From NCBI GenBank assembly GCA_002418205.1, contig DIDP01000085.1, forward strand, positions 708 to 64,707: 64,000 bases of DNA, given 5' to 3'. The notes beneath the pieces were generated by a model. It saw only the letters and a program-made list of their open reading frames with translations. It was not told where the DNA came from and did no database searches. This document shows, one piece after another, positions 14,148 through 22,672 of this stretch. This stretch comes from Anaerolineales bacterium UBA5797. Lineage in GTDB: Bacteria; Chloroflexota; Anaerolineae; Anaerolineales; Villigracilaceae. A program made the position numbers and the translations under genes. Each line of letters opens with the position of its first letter. Position 1 is the first letter of the stretch.

Positions 14148-16580
14148 ATGAGCACATTACTTGAAATCTTCAAAACCATGGAGTACGGACCTGCTCCTGA
14201 ATCCCCCGACGCTGTCAAGGCGTGGTTGGATGAACACGGGCGCAAGTTCGGCTTGTTCATCAACAACGAGTGGGTGACACCGAAGGGCGCGAAGTATTAT
14301 CCTTCGTATGACCCGTCTAGTGGGGAGTTGTTGGGAGAGACGGTGCAGGCTGGGAAGAAGGAAGTCGATGCGGCGGTTGCGGCGGCACGCGAGGCGTTTG
14401 GCACGTGGAGCAAGACTCCAGGTGTTGTCCGTGCGCGGTATATGTATGCCATCGCACGCAATATTCAAAAGCATCATCGTTTGCTGGCGGTGTTGGAGTC
14501 GATGGATAACGGCAAGCCGATCCGTGAGTCACGGGATATCGATGTGCCGCTGTTGGCGCGTCACTTTTATTATTATGCGGGTTGGGCGCAGTTGATGGAA
14601 ACTGAACTGCGTGACTATCAACCCGTCGGTGTGGTCGGTCAGATCATCCCGTGGAACTTCCCGCTGTTGATGCTGGCGTGGAAGATCGCTCCAGCCATCG
14701 CGATGGGCAACACGGTGGTGTTGAAGCCTGCTTCGTACACACGGCTCTCGGCGTTGTTGTTTGCGGAGATCGTCGCCGAGGCGGGAGTGCCTGCTGGTGT
14801 GGTCAATGTCATCACGGGTTCGAGCAGTGCTGGCTCGATGCTGGTTGAACATCCTGATATAGATAAGGTTGCGTTCACAGGCTCAACGGATGTCGGTCGT
14901 ATTTTGCGCAGGCAGACGGCTGGGTCGGGCAAGAAACTGTCGCTGGAGTTGGGGGGCAAGAGTCCGTTCGTGGTGTTCGAAGATGCCGATTTGGATGGAG
15001 CAGTTGAAGGGGTGGTCGATGCGATCTGGTTCAATCAGGGTCAGGTCTGTTGCGCAGGGTCAAGGCTCATTGTGCAGGAAAATGTCGCGGCGCGTTTCAT
15101 CCAAAAATTAAAAGCTCGCATGGAACATATGCGGGTTGGCGATCCGCTCGATAAATCCATTGACATGGGCGCCATCGTGGATAAGACGCAATGGGAGACG
15201 ATTGATAGTTGGGTGAAGACGGGTATCAGCGAAGGCGGCGAGTGTTATCAGCCGAACATCAAGATGCCTGAGAAAGGTTTGTTTTATAAACCCACGTTGA
15301 TCACTGGACTCGACCCCGCGGCGGCAACGGTGCAAGAGGAGATCTTCGGACCCGTGCTGGTCTCGCTTACGTTTAGAACGCCGAGCGAAGCCATCGAACT
15401 TGCGAACAACACGCGCTATGGACTTGCGGCGAGCGTATGGAGCGATAACATCAATCTTGCGCTGGATGTGGCAAGCAAGATCAAGGCAGGTTCGGTGTGG
15501 GTCAATTGCACGAATCTTTTCGATGGCGCTTCGGGATTTGGCGGCTATCGTGAATCGGGTTATGGACGCGAAGGCGGTAAGGAAGGTTTGTTCGAATATG
15601 TGAGACCGACATGGATGGATCGTCCACGCCCAGAGTTTGAATTGGATGAATCGAAGAAGTGGGGTGCGCACGTGCCTACGCTTCCGACTCCGCCGACAAC
15701 TGCCCGGGCAAATGGACATGATCTCCCCCGAGTCGACCGCACGCCGAAGATGTACGTTGGCGGCAAACAGGTGCGCCCCGACGGGCATTACACCACAACG
15801 ATATTGAGCGCCAAAGGGAAGATCGTCGGGCAGGTCGGTGACGGCAACCGCAAGGACATCCGTAACGCGGTCGAAGCTGCACACAAGGCGCGGACATCAG
15901 GTTGGGCGATGCGGCATGGATACAACCGTTCACAGATCCTGTATTTCATCGCTGAGAACCTGGATGCTCGTAATGCGGAGTTCGTTGAACGCATCGTTGA
16001 AATGACGGGGCGCACGAAGAAGTCCGCGCAAGCTGAAGTGGACACGGCTGTGGAAAGATTGTTTACGTATGCGGCATGGGCCGATAAATACGGCGGCTCG
16101 GTGCAAGAGACAACCTTACGTGGTATCACGGTCGGTGTGAATGAGCCAGTCGGTGTGGTTGGCATTGCCTGCCCCGATGAATATCCATTACTTGGGTTTA
16201 TCTCCCTCATGGCTCCTGCGATTGCAAGAGGAAATACAGTGGTGATGATACCGAGTCAGAAACATCCGTTATCCGCAACCGATTTTTATCAGGTGCTCGA
16301 TACATCCGATGTGCCCGATGGCGTGGTCAACATCATCACAGGTGACCGCGATCACCTGACCAAGACCCTCGTCCAGCACGAAGACGTGGACTCGGTCTGG
16401 TACTTCGGCTCAGCCGAAGGCAGTTACCACGTGGAGAACGAATCTGCCGCCAACATGAAGCGAACGTGGGTGGGCTACGGTCTGCCGCGCGATTGGATGG
16501 ATCGCGAGCAGGGCGAAGGTCATGAGTTTTTGCATGAGTCCACGCAGGTGAAGAATATCTGGGTGCCGACGGGGGAGTGA
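14148..16580 (+). CDS. Double-domain aldehyde dehydrogenase (ALDH16-like)
   Basis: An 810-residue NAD(P)-dependent aldehyde dehydrogenase fusion. Domain 1 (about 1-510) is complete: QIIPWNFPLLMLAWK, the SLELGGKSPF glutamate region, and the catalytic cysteine C301 in GQVCCAGSR. Domain 2 (about 545-810) is a shortened, degenerate copy (ACPDEYPLLGFISLMAPAIA, VNIITGDRDH) with no catalytic cysteine motif. This matches ALDH16-type proteins with one active and one structural domain. GGAG lies five bases before the ATG at 14148; an earlier in-frame ATG at 14106 lies inside the repeat and is rejected. Following deoC, it most likely oxidises acetaldehyde from deoxyribose breakdown. Confidence 0.9.
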   Translation: MSTLLEIFKTMEYGPAPESPDAVKAWLDEHGRKFGLFINNEWVTPKGAKYYPSYDPSSGELLGETVQAGKKEVDAAVAAAREAFGTWSKTPGVVRARYMYAIARNIQKHHRLLAVLESMDNGKPIRESRDIDVPLLARHFYYYAGWAQLMETELRDYQPVGVVGQIIPWNFPLLMLAWKIAPAIAMGNTVVLKPASYTRLSALLFAEIVAEAGVPAGVVNVITGSSSAGSMLVEHPDIDKVAFTGSTDVGRILRRQTAGSGKKLSLELGGKSPFVVFEDADLDGAVEGVVDAIWFNQGQVCCAGSRLIVQENVAARFIQKLKARMEHMRVGDPLDKSIDMGAIVDKTQWETIDSWVKTGISEGGECYQPNIKMPEKGLFYKPTLITGLDPAAATVQEEIFGPVLVSLTFRTPSEAIELANNTRYGLAASVWSDNINLALDVASKIKAGSVWVNCTNLFDGASGFGGYRESGYGREGGKEGLFEYVRPTWMDRPRPEFELDESKKWGAHVPTLPTPPTTARANGHDLPRVDRTPKMYVGGKQVRPDGHYTTTILSAKGKIVGQVGDGNRKDIRNAVEAAHKARTSGWAMRHGYNRSQILYFIAENLDARNAEFVERIVEMTGRTKKSAQAEVDTAVERLFTYAAWADKYGGSVQETTLRGITVGVNEPVGVVGIACPDEYPLLGFISLMAPAIARGNTVVMIPSQKHPLSATDFYQVLDTSDVPDGVVNIITGDRDHLTKTLVQHEDVDSVWYFGSAEGSYHVENESAANMKRTWVGYGLPRDWMDREQGEGHEFLHESTQVKNIWVPTGE

Positions 16581-16614
16581 GGATATAATACTGGCAAGTG
16601 AAAAGCGAGGCACT

Positions 16615-16818
16615 ATGGAAATTCGAGATTTACAGGCGCAATACGTTACTGACGAAAACGGCAAAAAGACCGCCGTGATTCTCCCCATTGAAGAGTTCGA
16701 AGAATTATTGGAAGACCTTTCAGATCTGGCTGTTTTAGCCGAACGTCGTGAGGAGCCAACTATTTCCCTTGAAGAGGTATTGGAAAGACTAAAGCGCGAT
16801 GGCTTCCTACAAGATTGA
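16615..16818 (+). CDS. RelB/Phd-like antitoxin
   Basis: A 67-residue acidic protein. Residues 1-30 (MEIRDLQAQYVTDENGKKTA followed by VILPIEEFEEL) match the N-terminal DNA-binding region of Phd/YefM and related antitoxins. The C-terminal half is acidic and helical and should wrap the toxin. TATAAT at 16584-16589 and a GAGG site precede it. Its end overlaps the toxin start by 20 bases, the usual coupled arrangement. The complex normally represses its own promoter. Confidence 0.85.
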   Translation: MEIRDLQAQYVTDENGKKTAVILPIEEFEELLEDLSDLAVLAERREEPTISLEEVLERLKRDGFLQD

Positions 16819-17059
16819 GTGGAAGAACTCTGCCTATAAAGAACTGCAAAAACTGCCGCGTCCGATGATTACGAGAGTCGTCGCGGCAGTTTCTGATTTA
16901 TCCAATGAACCATTTCCGCATGGGGTCAAGAGATTGGTCGGATCGGAGTATACCTACCGAATTTGCATTGGGGATTATCGTGTGGTTTACGAAGTCTTTG
17001 AGAACAGATTAATCATCGAAATTGTACGTGTTCGTCACCGCAAGGATGTTTATCGATAG
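16799..17059 (+). CDS. RelE/ParE-superfamily toxin
   Basis: An 86-residue basic protein with the RelE fold pattern: YKIEWKNSAYKELQKLPRPM, then GVKRLVGSEYTYRICIGDYR, then VVYEV and VRHRKDVYR. The conserved RxGDYRVVYE-like core (RICIGDYRVVYE) and the terminal HRKDVYR are typical of ribosome-dependent mRNA interferases. Sequence alone cannot separate RelE from ParE action. It is translationally coupled to the antitoxin at 16615-16818. Confidence 0.88.
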   Translation: MASYKIEWKNSAYKELQKLPRPMITRVVAAVSDLSNEPFPHGVKRLVGSEYTYRICIGDYRVVYEVFENRLIIEIVRVRHRKDVYR

Positions 17060-17114
17060 CGTTGGGGTATGATATTCTGGTACGAACGGGAAATGGAGAG
17101 AAATCAACTACACC

Positions 17115-17777
17115 ATGTTACTCGAAACCCTAAAATCCGAAGCCCTCCAACGCGGATTGCTCAAGCCCGAGGAAGAAATTGACTTGAAGAAAGCTTTCTT
17201 CCTTGTGCGCGATATGCCCTATACCCGTGCCAGTTCCCGCGATTCAGAGACCATCATCCACGAATGGCGAGGGACATGCTCGGGGAAACATTACCTGCTG
17301 AAAAAGCTCTTTGCCGAGCTTGGGTATCAATCAAAATTGATCGCCTGCACCACGGTCAATCACATCGACCCGAAGAGTGTCCACGGCAAACTGCGGAAAT
17401 TGCTCGAGGGGTCAAACGGTCGCTTTGTGGACGTGCACAATTACCTGATCCTTGAACTGCCTGACGGCGGTGAAATGATCGTGGATGCGACCTGGCCTCT
17501 TGCCACCAGGGAAATGGGATTGGTTGTCAATGAAGATTTTGAGTTGGGAGTAAACCATCGAATTGCAAGCAAACCGATCAAGACCTGGGTTGTCCCTGAG
17601 GAGGGTGACTCTCAGGAATTCAAGGACATGATCTTGAAAGAAAGTTTTACCCCCGATGAACTGGCGCACAGGGATGAGTTCATCAAGGAATTGAGTGTCA
17701 TCACGAACAGTCCCTGGACGAAACTGCTGGTTTGGTGGCAGAAGCTGGTGAAAGGTTCTTCGAGGACTGCAAATTAA
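17115..17777 (+). CDS. Transglutaminase-like cysteine-peptidase-fold protein
   Basis: A 220-residue soluble protein. A possible Cys-His-Asp triad is visible in the right order: C in EWRGTCSGKHYLLKKLFAEL, H in FVDVHNYLIL, and D in MIVDATWPL. This is the transglutaminase-like core layout. No signal peptide is present. No close family is recognised, so activity (peptidase, transferase or none) is open. It lies 55 bases after the toxin gene and ends at a hairpin terminator shared with the convergent membrane gene. Confidence 0.6.
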   Translation: MLLETLKSEALQRGLLKPEEEIDLKKAFFLVRDMPYTRASSRDSETIIHEWRGTCSGKHYLLKKLFAELGYQSKLIACTTVNHIDPKSVHGKLRKLLEGSNGRFVDVHNYLILELPDGGEMIVDATWPLATREMGLVVNEDFELGVNHRIASKPIKTWVVPEEGDSQEFKDMILKESFTPDELAHRDEFIKELSVITNSPWTKLLVWWQKLVKGSSRTAN

Positions 17778-17802
17778 TTTGCGGGTTGCCTGTTTGAGGG
17801 TT

Positions 17803-17848
17803 CAAAGTTCCGAAATCTAAACTGCAAAGATTTCGGGACTCTTTGTTT
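17803..17848. terminator. Hairpin terminator between convergent genes
   Basis: Arms CAAAGTTCCGAAATCT and AGATTTCGGGACTCTTTG pair, with one G-U pair and a small bulge, around CAAA-rich loop bases, followed by TTTCT on the plus strand. It closes the transglutaminase-like gene and abuts the stop of the minus-strand gene. Confidence 0.7.
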
Positions 17849-18355
17849 CTAAAACCAGTAGCGTGCCACTGACATGCAGATCACTGCAAGGATGAGTGAA
17901 TAAGCACTGATGGGGCCGACAACCTTCAATCGTTTTTGAGCCGCCTGGATCAAACCCATTTGTTCAGGGGTTGGCTTGCCCTGGATCTCGGAACCTGTTT
18001 TGACGATCTTGTTGATGTTTGTCCCGATCTGTATGCCGAAGATGAACCCGATCAATCCGAATGCACCGCCCAGTCCGAAGACAAGCCCCGTGCCCGACCA
18101 CGTCCATGGGGAAGAAAAACCAGCAGAGTCGATCCAGTAAAGACCTGCACCTGCCAAAACCGTGATGCCCGCCAGAGCAGATATTGCTGTTACAACACGT
18201 CCTTGCTTGACCAAATGGCCCATAAATCTCTGGCCCGCATCAGAGGTCGCGGCAACAGATGGGCTGATGAAGAAGCTCATCATCATTGCGCTTCCAAACC
18301 AGAACGCGCCACTGACAACATGCAGGAAACGAAGAACAATGGTAAGGTAGTGCAT
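17849..18355 (-). CDS. Four-helix integral membrane protein (DUF2269/CopD-like)
   Basis: A 168-residue protein with four hydrophobic helices. The N-terminal HYLTIVLRFLHVVSGAFWFG with its conserved His residues recalls the CopD/DUF2269-type heme or copper membrane proteins. The loop ISPSVAATSDAGQRFMGHLV and the C-terminal RLKVVGPISAYSLILAVICM are consistent. I chose ATG 18355 because AGGAG lies eight bases upstream; the frame extends upstream to 18391 without such support. Function is unknown. Confidence 0.7.
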   Translation of the reverse strand: MHYLTIVLRFLHVVSGAFWFGSAMMMSFFISPSVAATSDAGQRFMGHLVKQGRVVTAISALAGITVLAGAGLYWIDSAGFSSPWTWSGTGLVFGLGGAFGLIGFIFGIQIGTNINKIVKTGSEIQGKPTPEQMGLIQAAQKRLKVVGPISAYSLILAVICMSVARYWF

Positions 18356-18780
18356 TGCGAAACTCCTAAAGTGAAATTGTGTGCTCATCATATTGCGGAT
18401 TCCTTAAAATCCTGTTAGAAGTTGGGGTGGTTTTAGGATCATTTGTGCGAATTGGAATACGGGGGAATCAAATCATTTCGCGGCATTCTACCCGTTTGTT
18501 ATCACTTCTAAGTTTGTTTTAAAACTATGGTGCAATCCTGCATTCTGTTTTTTCGAAATCTGCATATTCTGGGTTTATGGTCTTATATAAATTTCAGGTA
18601 ACCGGTGTTCGTCGGTACTATGCTCATTGGGTGCCATATAAATTACAGATCGATTTGGCTTAAACATCCATGGTTGTTGGCGTCTTCATTTCATGTCATG
18701 GAAAGAAGGTGATGTCCAGGGATCATTTTTGTTCGGTACCGCTTTTCCAATTAAATTCTTAAGTAAGGAGATATATCCAT
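18356..18780. other. Non-coding divergent region
   Basis: About 425 bases between the minus-strand membrane gene and the secreted Asp-box gene. It is AT-richer than its surroundings. A motif ATATAAATTTCAG / ATATAAATTACAG occurs twice (near 18583 and 18637), and TATATAAA near 18581 could be a -10. An unusually strong ribosome site (TAAGGAGATATATCC) ends at 18780. No gene is supported in it. Confidence 0.5.
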
Positions 18781-20595
18781 ATGAAGACTCGAATGTTGAT
18801 TACTACATTCATCCTCCTGGCACTGCTTGCTGTTACTTCCGTTCAGTCTGGTGCCGCTGCAGCGCAAACATACGACATTACGACACTTGCTGGCAAGGTG
18901 GCGTCTCTTAACGGCACGGATGGGTTGCAGATCCGTTTTTCGGCTTTCATTGAAGAGGAAGCCAATATGGAGGAATCGTATCCTGCGCCGTCTGCGCCCA
19001 TCACTCCAAACTTCGTTTTATCCAGTCCGCTGGATGGAAATACGATTCTCTTCCCGAATGTGACCGTCAATCAGGATACTGCGGCTGCGCCTCAAAATGA
19101 GACAGCCATTGCGGTGGATCCCAATAACCCGAATCGGATCGTAGCTGCTGCAAACGATTACGTGACCCGCACCTGGGCTTGCGATGTCAACGGCACACCC
19201 TGTAGTGCTTTGGGAGATGGATATTCGGGGACATATTATTCAAATGATGGCGGGCAGACCTGGAGCGGAGTCAGCAGCGACCCTCAGCATTTGGGCACTT
19301 TGATCCCCGGAGTGACCCGTCTGGCTGGCGGTCAATATGATGCTGGCGGCGATCCGGCGCTGGCCTTTGACAGCCGCGGCAATGTTTATTATGCCGGGCT
19401 CGGCTTCAATCGCGCCTCCGCGCCCAATACCGTTGCTGTGAACAAGGGTACTTTCGATGCCGGTGATCATTTGCATTGGAGCATGCCCGTTTTCATAAAC
19501 CAAACCACTGCACCCTCAACTTTAAACGACAAGGAGTGGATAGCGGCAGATTGGCATGTCTCCAGTCCGTATCGTGATCGGGTTTATGTGAGCTGGACAC
19601 GTTTCCTGTTCAATCCGGTTCAGGGTAACTATACCCAATCACCGATCTTCTTTGCCTATTCCAGTGATGGTGGGCAGACGTTCAGCGAGCCGCAAAACAT
19701 ATCAGGTAATGTGTTGTACGATCAGGGTTCACGCCCGATCGTTGGTTATGACGGAACGGTGTATGTCATCTTCGAAGGCGCAAAACGACTTTCCACATTG
19801 GATGCGACCTATATCGTCAAGTCCACAGACGGCGGCGCAACGTTCAGTAAACCTGTAAAAATTGCTGATGTGCAGGATGTCATTCCTTTGGCAAATACTG
19901 CCTTCCGTGTCAACAGTTTCCCGGCGGGAGCACCCGCGCCCAATGGTGATCTATATGTGGCATGGTCCACCTTGATGAGCGATTCAGGCGGACTTTGCCC
20001 AACGCGCACGAACAAAAACTGCCACTCGACGACTGTATACAGCAAATCTAAAGATGGCGGCATGACCTGGTCAGCCCCGATGCCGATCTTCCCCGCGCTC
20101 GACGCCTCCAACCGGACTGCAACCGGCTACCCGGCTGCGGACGGTCTCACCGCCCCGGCGCCTCGCCGCGTGGACACATTGTGGCCCGGTGTGGCTGTCT
20201 CTCCCTCAGGGACAGTGTACATGTCAGCATATGCCGCGGACATTGTTTCGCCCTGGCAGATATGCGACGCTGGACCAGTGCCTCCAGTTGGACGAATCGC
20301 CTGCGACACTCTCGGTGGTTATATTCACAACGCGCGCCTCAATTACTATGTGACCAACATTGGTTTGAGTAGCGTAGAAAAAGTCAGCACCAATCCGATC
20401 AACACCCGTCATGGCTTCGGCGGCGGTTTCATAGGCGATTACACCGACCTAAGCGTTGGCGCCGATAATATTTATCATGCATTATGGACCGATACGAACA
20501 ACAAGCAAAATGTTGTTTGGTTCTATGGTGCTGAGTTTGTGCCAACCCTGATCAACCAGGAGGATGTTGTCGCCGCATCCGGCATACTTCCATAG
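18781..20595 (+). CDS. Secreted Asp-box (BNR-repeat) beta-propeller protein
   Basis: 604 residues with a signal peptide (MKTRMLITTFILLALLAVTS followed by VQSGAAAAQ). Four or more Asp-boxes are visible: YYSNDGGQTWSG, AYSSDGGQTFSEP, VKSTDGGATFSKP and SKSKDGGMTWSAP. These S-x-D-x-G-x-T-W/F turns mark a sialidase-type six-bladed propeller. The catalytic Arg triad and Tyr of true sialidases cannot be assigned by eye, so an enzymatic role is not claimed. A strong AAGGAG site precedes the ATG. It is transcribed alone and ends at a hairpin. Confidence 0.85.
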   Translation: MKTRMLITTFILLALLAVTSVQSGAAAAQTYDITTLAGKVASLNGTDGLQIRFSAFIEEEANMEESYPAPSAPITPNFVLSSPLDGNTILFPNVTVNQDTAAAPQNETAIAVDPNNPNRIVAAANDYVTRTWACDVNGTPCSALGDGYSGTYYSNDGGQTWSGVSSDPQHLGTLIPGVTRLAGGQYDAGGDPALAFDSRGNVYYAGLGFNRASAPNTVAVNKGTFDAGDHLHWSMPVFINQTTAPSTLNDKEWIAADWHVSSPYRDRVYVSWTRFLFNPVQGNYTQSPIFFAYSSDGGQTFSEPQNISGNVLYDQGSRPIVGYDGTVYVIFEGAKRLSTLDATYIVKSTDGGATFSKPVKIADVQDVIPLANTAFRVNSFPAGAPAPNGDLYVAWSTLMSDSGGLCPTRTNKNCHSTTVYSKSKDGGMTWSAPMPIFPALDASNRTATGYPAADGLTAPAPRRVDTLWPGVAVSPSGTVYMSAYAADIVSPWQICDAGPVPPVGRIACDTLGGYIHNARLNYYVTNIGLSSVEKVSTNPINTRHGFGGGFIGDYTDLSVGADNIYHALWTDTNNKQNVVWFYGAEFVPTLINQEDVVAASGILP

Positions 20596-20631
20596 TTGGA
20601 TGTGTTTTATCAAAAACAGTAATTAAATTGT

Positions 20632-20666
20632 GAGGGTTGGGTGGATGAGATGCCCAACCCTCATTG
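20632..20666 (+). terminator. Hairpin terminator of the Asp-box gene
   Basis: GAGGGTTGGG (20632-20641) pairs perfectly with CCCAACCCTC (20653-20662), followed by a weak T-rich ATTGCTTTA tail. Confidence 0.7.
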
Positions 20667-20742
20667 CTTTATGAAGCCGGGGTGTATTTACTCTCCCCGA
20701 AACATCGGCTTTTATTGCGTTGACGTACAGCATTGCAACTTG

Positions 20743-20772
20743 TTTACACAGCCATCGTAAATAAATTATACT
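20743..20772 (+). promoter_or_regulatory. Promoter of the LURP-one-like gene
   Basis: TTTACA (20743-20748), an 18-base spacer and TATACT (20767-20772) precede the gene at 20797, with a GAAAGGAAAC ribosome site. Confidence 0.6.
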
Positions 20773-20796
20773 TTCTAAATTACGAAAGGAAACATT

Positions 20797-21288
20797 ATGT
20801 CAACCCGGTACAAAATTCGACAAAAACTTATTTCCATTGGGGATGATTTCTGGATCGAGAACCAGCAGGGCGGGAAAGTCTTCAAAGTGGATGGCAAGGC
20901 GCTGCGCCTGCGCAAGACGCTTGAGTTTGAGGATGCGAAAGGCAGGAAACTTGCCCGGATCAGGGAGCGCATTCTTGCCATCAAGGATACGATGGTCATC
21001 GAAGACGCGCACGGCAGGGATATTGCCACGGTCAAGAAGGCGCTCATCGCCCCGTTGCGCGATAAATGGAATGTGAACGTCAAAGGCGGGGAGGATCTTG
21101 TCGTGCAGGGCAACATCCTTGACCTGGAATACTCGATCAAGCAGGGGCGCAGGAAGGTTGCAGAGGTGTCAAAGAAGTGGTTTACGATCACAGACACCTA
21201 CGGCGTGGACATCGCCGAAGGGCAGAACGATATTCTTATTCTGGCGGTTGCAATTGCCATCGATATGATGGCGCACGATGAGGCGTAA
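20797..21288 (+). CDS. LURP-one/Tubby-like protein
   Basis: A 163-residue protein of the LOR/phospholipid-scramblase-like beta-barrel family: IRQKLISIGDDFWIENQQGG, KVDGKALRLRKTLEFEDAKG, IKQGRRKVAEVSKKWFTITD and YGVDIAEGQND. These segments are diagnostic of LURP-one-related proteins. The bacterial members have no settled role; membrane or lipid association is inferred from the fold. The length is normal. It is a single gene with its own promoter. Confidence 0.88.
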   Translation: MSTRYKIRQKLISIGDDFWIENQQGGKVFKVDGKALRLRKTLEFEDAKGRKLARIRERILAIKDTMVIEDAHGRDIATVKKALIAPLRDKWNVNVKGGEDLVVQGNILDLEYSIKQGRRKVAEVSKKWFTITDTYGVDIAEGQNDILILAVAIAIDMMAHDEA

Positions 21289-21321
21289 TCGAAGAGTCTG
21301 TGCAAGGAGGACAGTTGGTCC

Positions 21322-21624
21322 CTAGATCCCGGCAACATTGAAATCGTATTTGCCGACTCCCTGAATGAGAAGATAAGTTGCCGTCTCTTCATCCGGATTT
21401 TCAAGTTGATGTGTTCTTCGTGGTTTGATTCTGCATCTCTTGCCCGGCGTTAATTCAACTGCTTCGTCCGGTTCTTTCATCCGGACCATGATCGTCCCTG
21501 TAAGGCAGAAGATGTCATCTGTCACTTCGGTATGGTAATGCCAGTCCGCGGTCTCGCGCGGCTCAAGGGACATGATCCGTACGCGAACCGTTTCTGTCTT
21601 GATCATGACTTCGGATTCTTTCAT
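21322..21624 (-). CDS. Small cupin-domain protein
   Basis: A 100-residue single cupin. Motif 1 has ADWHYHTEVTDDIFCLTGTI with two His and a Glu as likely metal ligands. Motif 2 has GKRCRIKPRRTHQLENPDEE with the final His. Cupins of this size bind a metal and act as isomerases, oxygenases or sensors; no substrate is suggested. A ribosome site (AAAGGG) precedes it. It follows the YdeI-like gene on the same strand with a 27-base gap, so they may be co-transcribed. Confidence 0.82.
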   Translation of the reverse strand: MKESEVMIKTETVRVRIMSLEPRETADWHYHTEVTDDIFCLTGTIMVRMKEPDEAVELTPGKRCRIKPRRTHQLENPDEETATYLLIQGVGKYDFNVAGI

Positions 21625-21651
21625 GTCAAACCCTTTCGTTGGTTGTGAAGT

Positions 21652-22215
21652 CTAGAAGTGCTTTTCGATCCCGCCAAAGCCGTACATCCTGTTCTGTTCC
21701 GTCATCTCGATGAAGTGACGTAATCGCTTCTGGAATTCTGCGGGACGTTTGCGTGCCCCGTCAATAAAAGCGATGCGAATCCGAATATAGGAATCTGAAA
21801 ACGCCTGGAAATTCCCCCAGGCGTTTTTGTTGGCTTTGATCGCCTTCAAAATATCATCAGGGATGATAAACTCTTGATCCAGAACATTGTCGAGAGCCTC
21901 TGCCACTTCCTTGATGACCTTCTTTTGCGCCACCAGGGAGCGCAACCGCTCAATGTTTGCCTGCGAATATTTTGCCTTTGGCTTGCGCGGCGAAAACCGC
22001 TGGACCATGTGATCTTCGTCCAGCTTCTTGTTGATGCTGTCGATCCAGCCGAAGCACAGGGCTTCCTCCACCGCGTCGTTGTATTCGATGCGCGGTTTGC
22101 CTGACGATTTTCTGGGATAGACCAGCCAGATCTCGGTCGAAGATTTGTAATTCTTCTTCAGCCAGTTTCGCCAGTCTCTGCGGTTTGTCACATAAAGGGT
22201 CTGGGTGATTTCCAT
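21652..22215 (-). CDS. YdeI/OmdA-family protein
   Basis: About 187 residues, matching bacteriocin-protection YdeI/OmpD-associated proteins: WLKKNYKSSTEIWLVYPRKS, YNDAVEEALCFGWIDSINKK and QRFSPRKPKAKYSQANIERL, then a C-terminal helical lobe with GFGGIEKHF. The molecular function is not established for the family. I favour the ATG at 22215, which has GAGG five bases upstream. An in-frame ATG at 22233 lies only two bases after the -10 box and would be awkward to translate. Confidence 0.85.
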   Translation of the reverse strand: MEITQTLYVTNRRDWRNWLKKNYKSSTEIWLVYPRKSSGKPRIEYNDAVEEALCFGWIDSINKKLDEDHMVQRFSPRKPKAKYSQANIERLRSLVAQKKVIKEVAEALDNVLDQEFIIPDDILKAIKANKNAWGNFQAFSDSYIRIRIAFIDGARKRPAEFQKRLRHFIEMTEQNRMYGFGGIEKHF

Positions 22216-22233
22216 TACTGCCTCTTGTTCCAT

Positions 22234-22245
22234 CCATTATAATGG
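22234..22245. promoter_or_regulatory. Palindromic bidirectional -10 element
   Basis: CCATTATAATGG is a perfect palindrome that presents TATAAT on both strands. On the plus strand TTACTG lies exactly 17 bases upstream, giving a promoter for ridA. On the minus strand it could serve the YdeI-like gene. Confidence 0.6.
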
Positions 22246-22282
22246 CGCGTCAAAGGATGTTGTTTGGCATAAGGAGGCGCCG

Positions 22283-22672
22283 ATGAAGGAATTCCGAAAC
22301 CCGCGGGATGTTCACAAGCCTATCGGCTCTTATTCGCATCAGATCGAAATTACCGGGAATGAAAGAATGTTAATTCTTTCCGGTCAGGTGGGGATGAGGG
22401 AGGATGGCACCGTGCCCGAAGATCCGTTGGAGCAAATTGACGTTGCCCTCGAGAACATCCTTCGCAACCTGCGCCTCGCAGATATGGATGTGGAGGATAT
22501 TGTCAAACTCACGTATTATCTTGTGGGTGAGGTCGATACACAGAAGCGGCGCGAACTGGTCGCTTCCAGGTTGCAGGGACATCAGCCGTGCAGCACGCTT
22601 TTGTACGTGGCAGGGCTGGCTAGCCCTGCTTTTCGCGTGGAGATCGATGCGTGGGCGTCTCGTGAGGGCTGA
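22283..22672 (+). CDS. ridA: RidA-family enamine/imine deaminase
   Basis: A 129-residue trimer-forming protein that hydrolyses reactive enamines and imines made by PLP enzymes. Family features visible are GSYSHQIEITGNERMLILSG, DPLEQIDVALENILRNLRLA, and the C-terminal CSTLLYVAGLASPAFRVEID. The canonical arginine position near R105 is replaced by the segment STLLYVAGLA, so deaminase activity may differ from archetypal RidA. AAGGAGG lies five bases before the ATG at 22283. Its 3' end overlaps the convergent nucleotidyltransferase gene by 53 bases. Confidence 0.85.
   Translation: MKEFRNPRDVHKPIGSYSHQIEITGNERMLILSGQVGMREDGTVPEDPLEQIDVALENILRNLRLADMDVEDIVKLTYYLVGEVDTQKRRELVASRLQGHQPCSTLLYVAGLASPAFRVEIDAWASREG

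Noticed and set aside
18693..18911. 72-codon frame across the start of the Asp-box gene
   Set aside because: Overlaps the signal-peptide region of the real gene in another frame and lacks a ribosome site.
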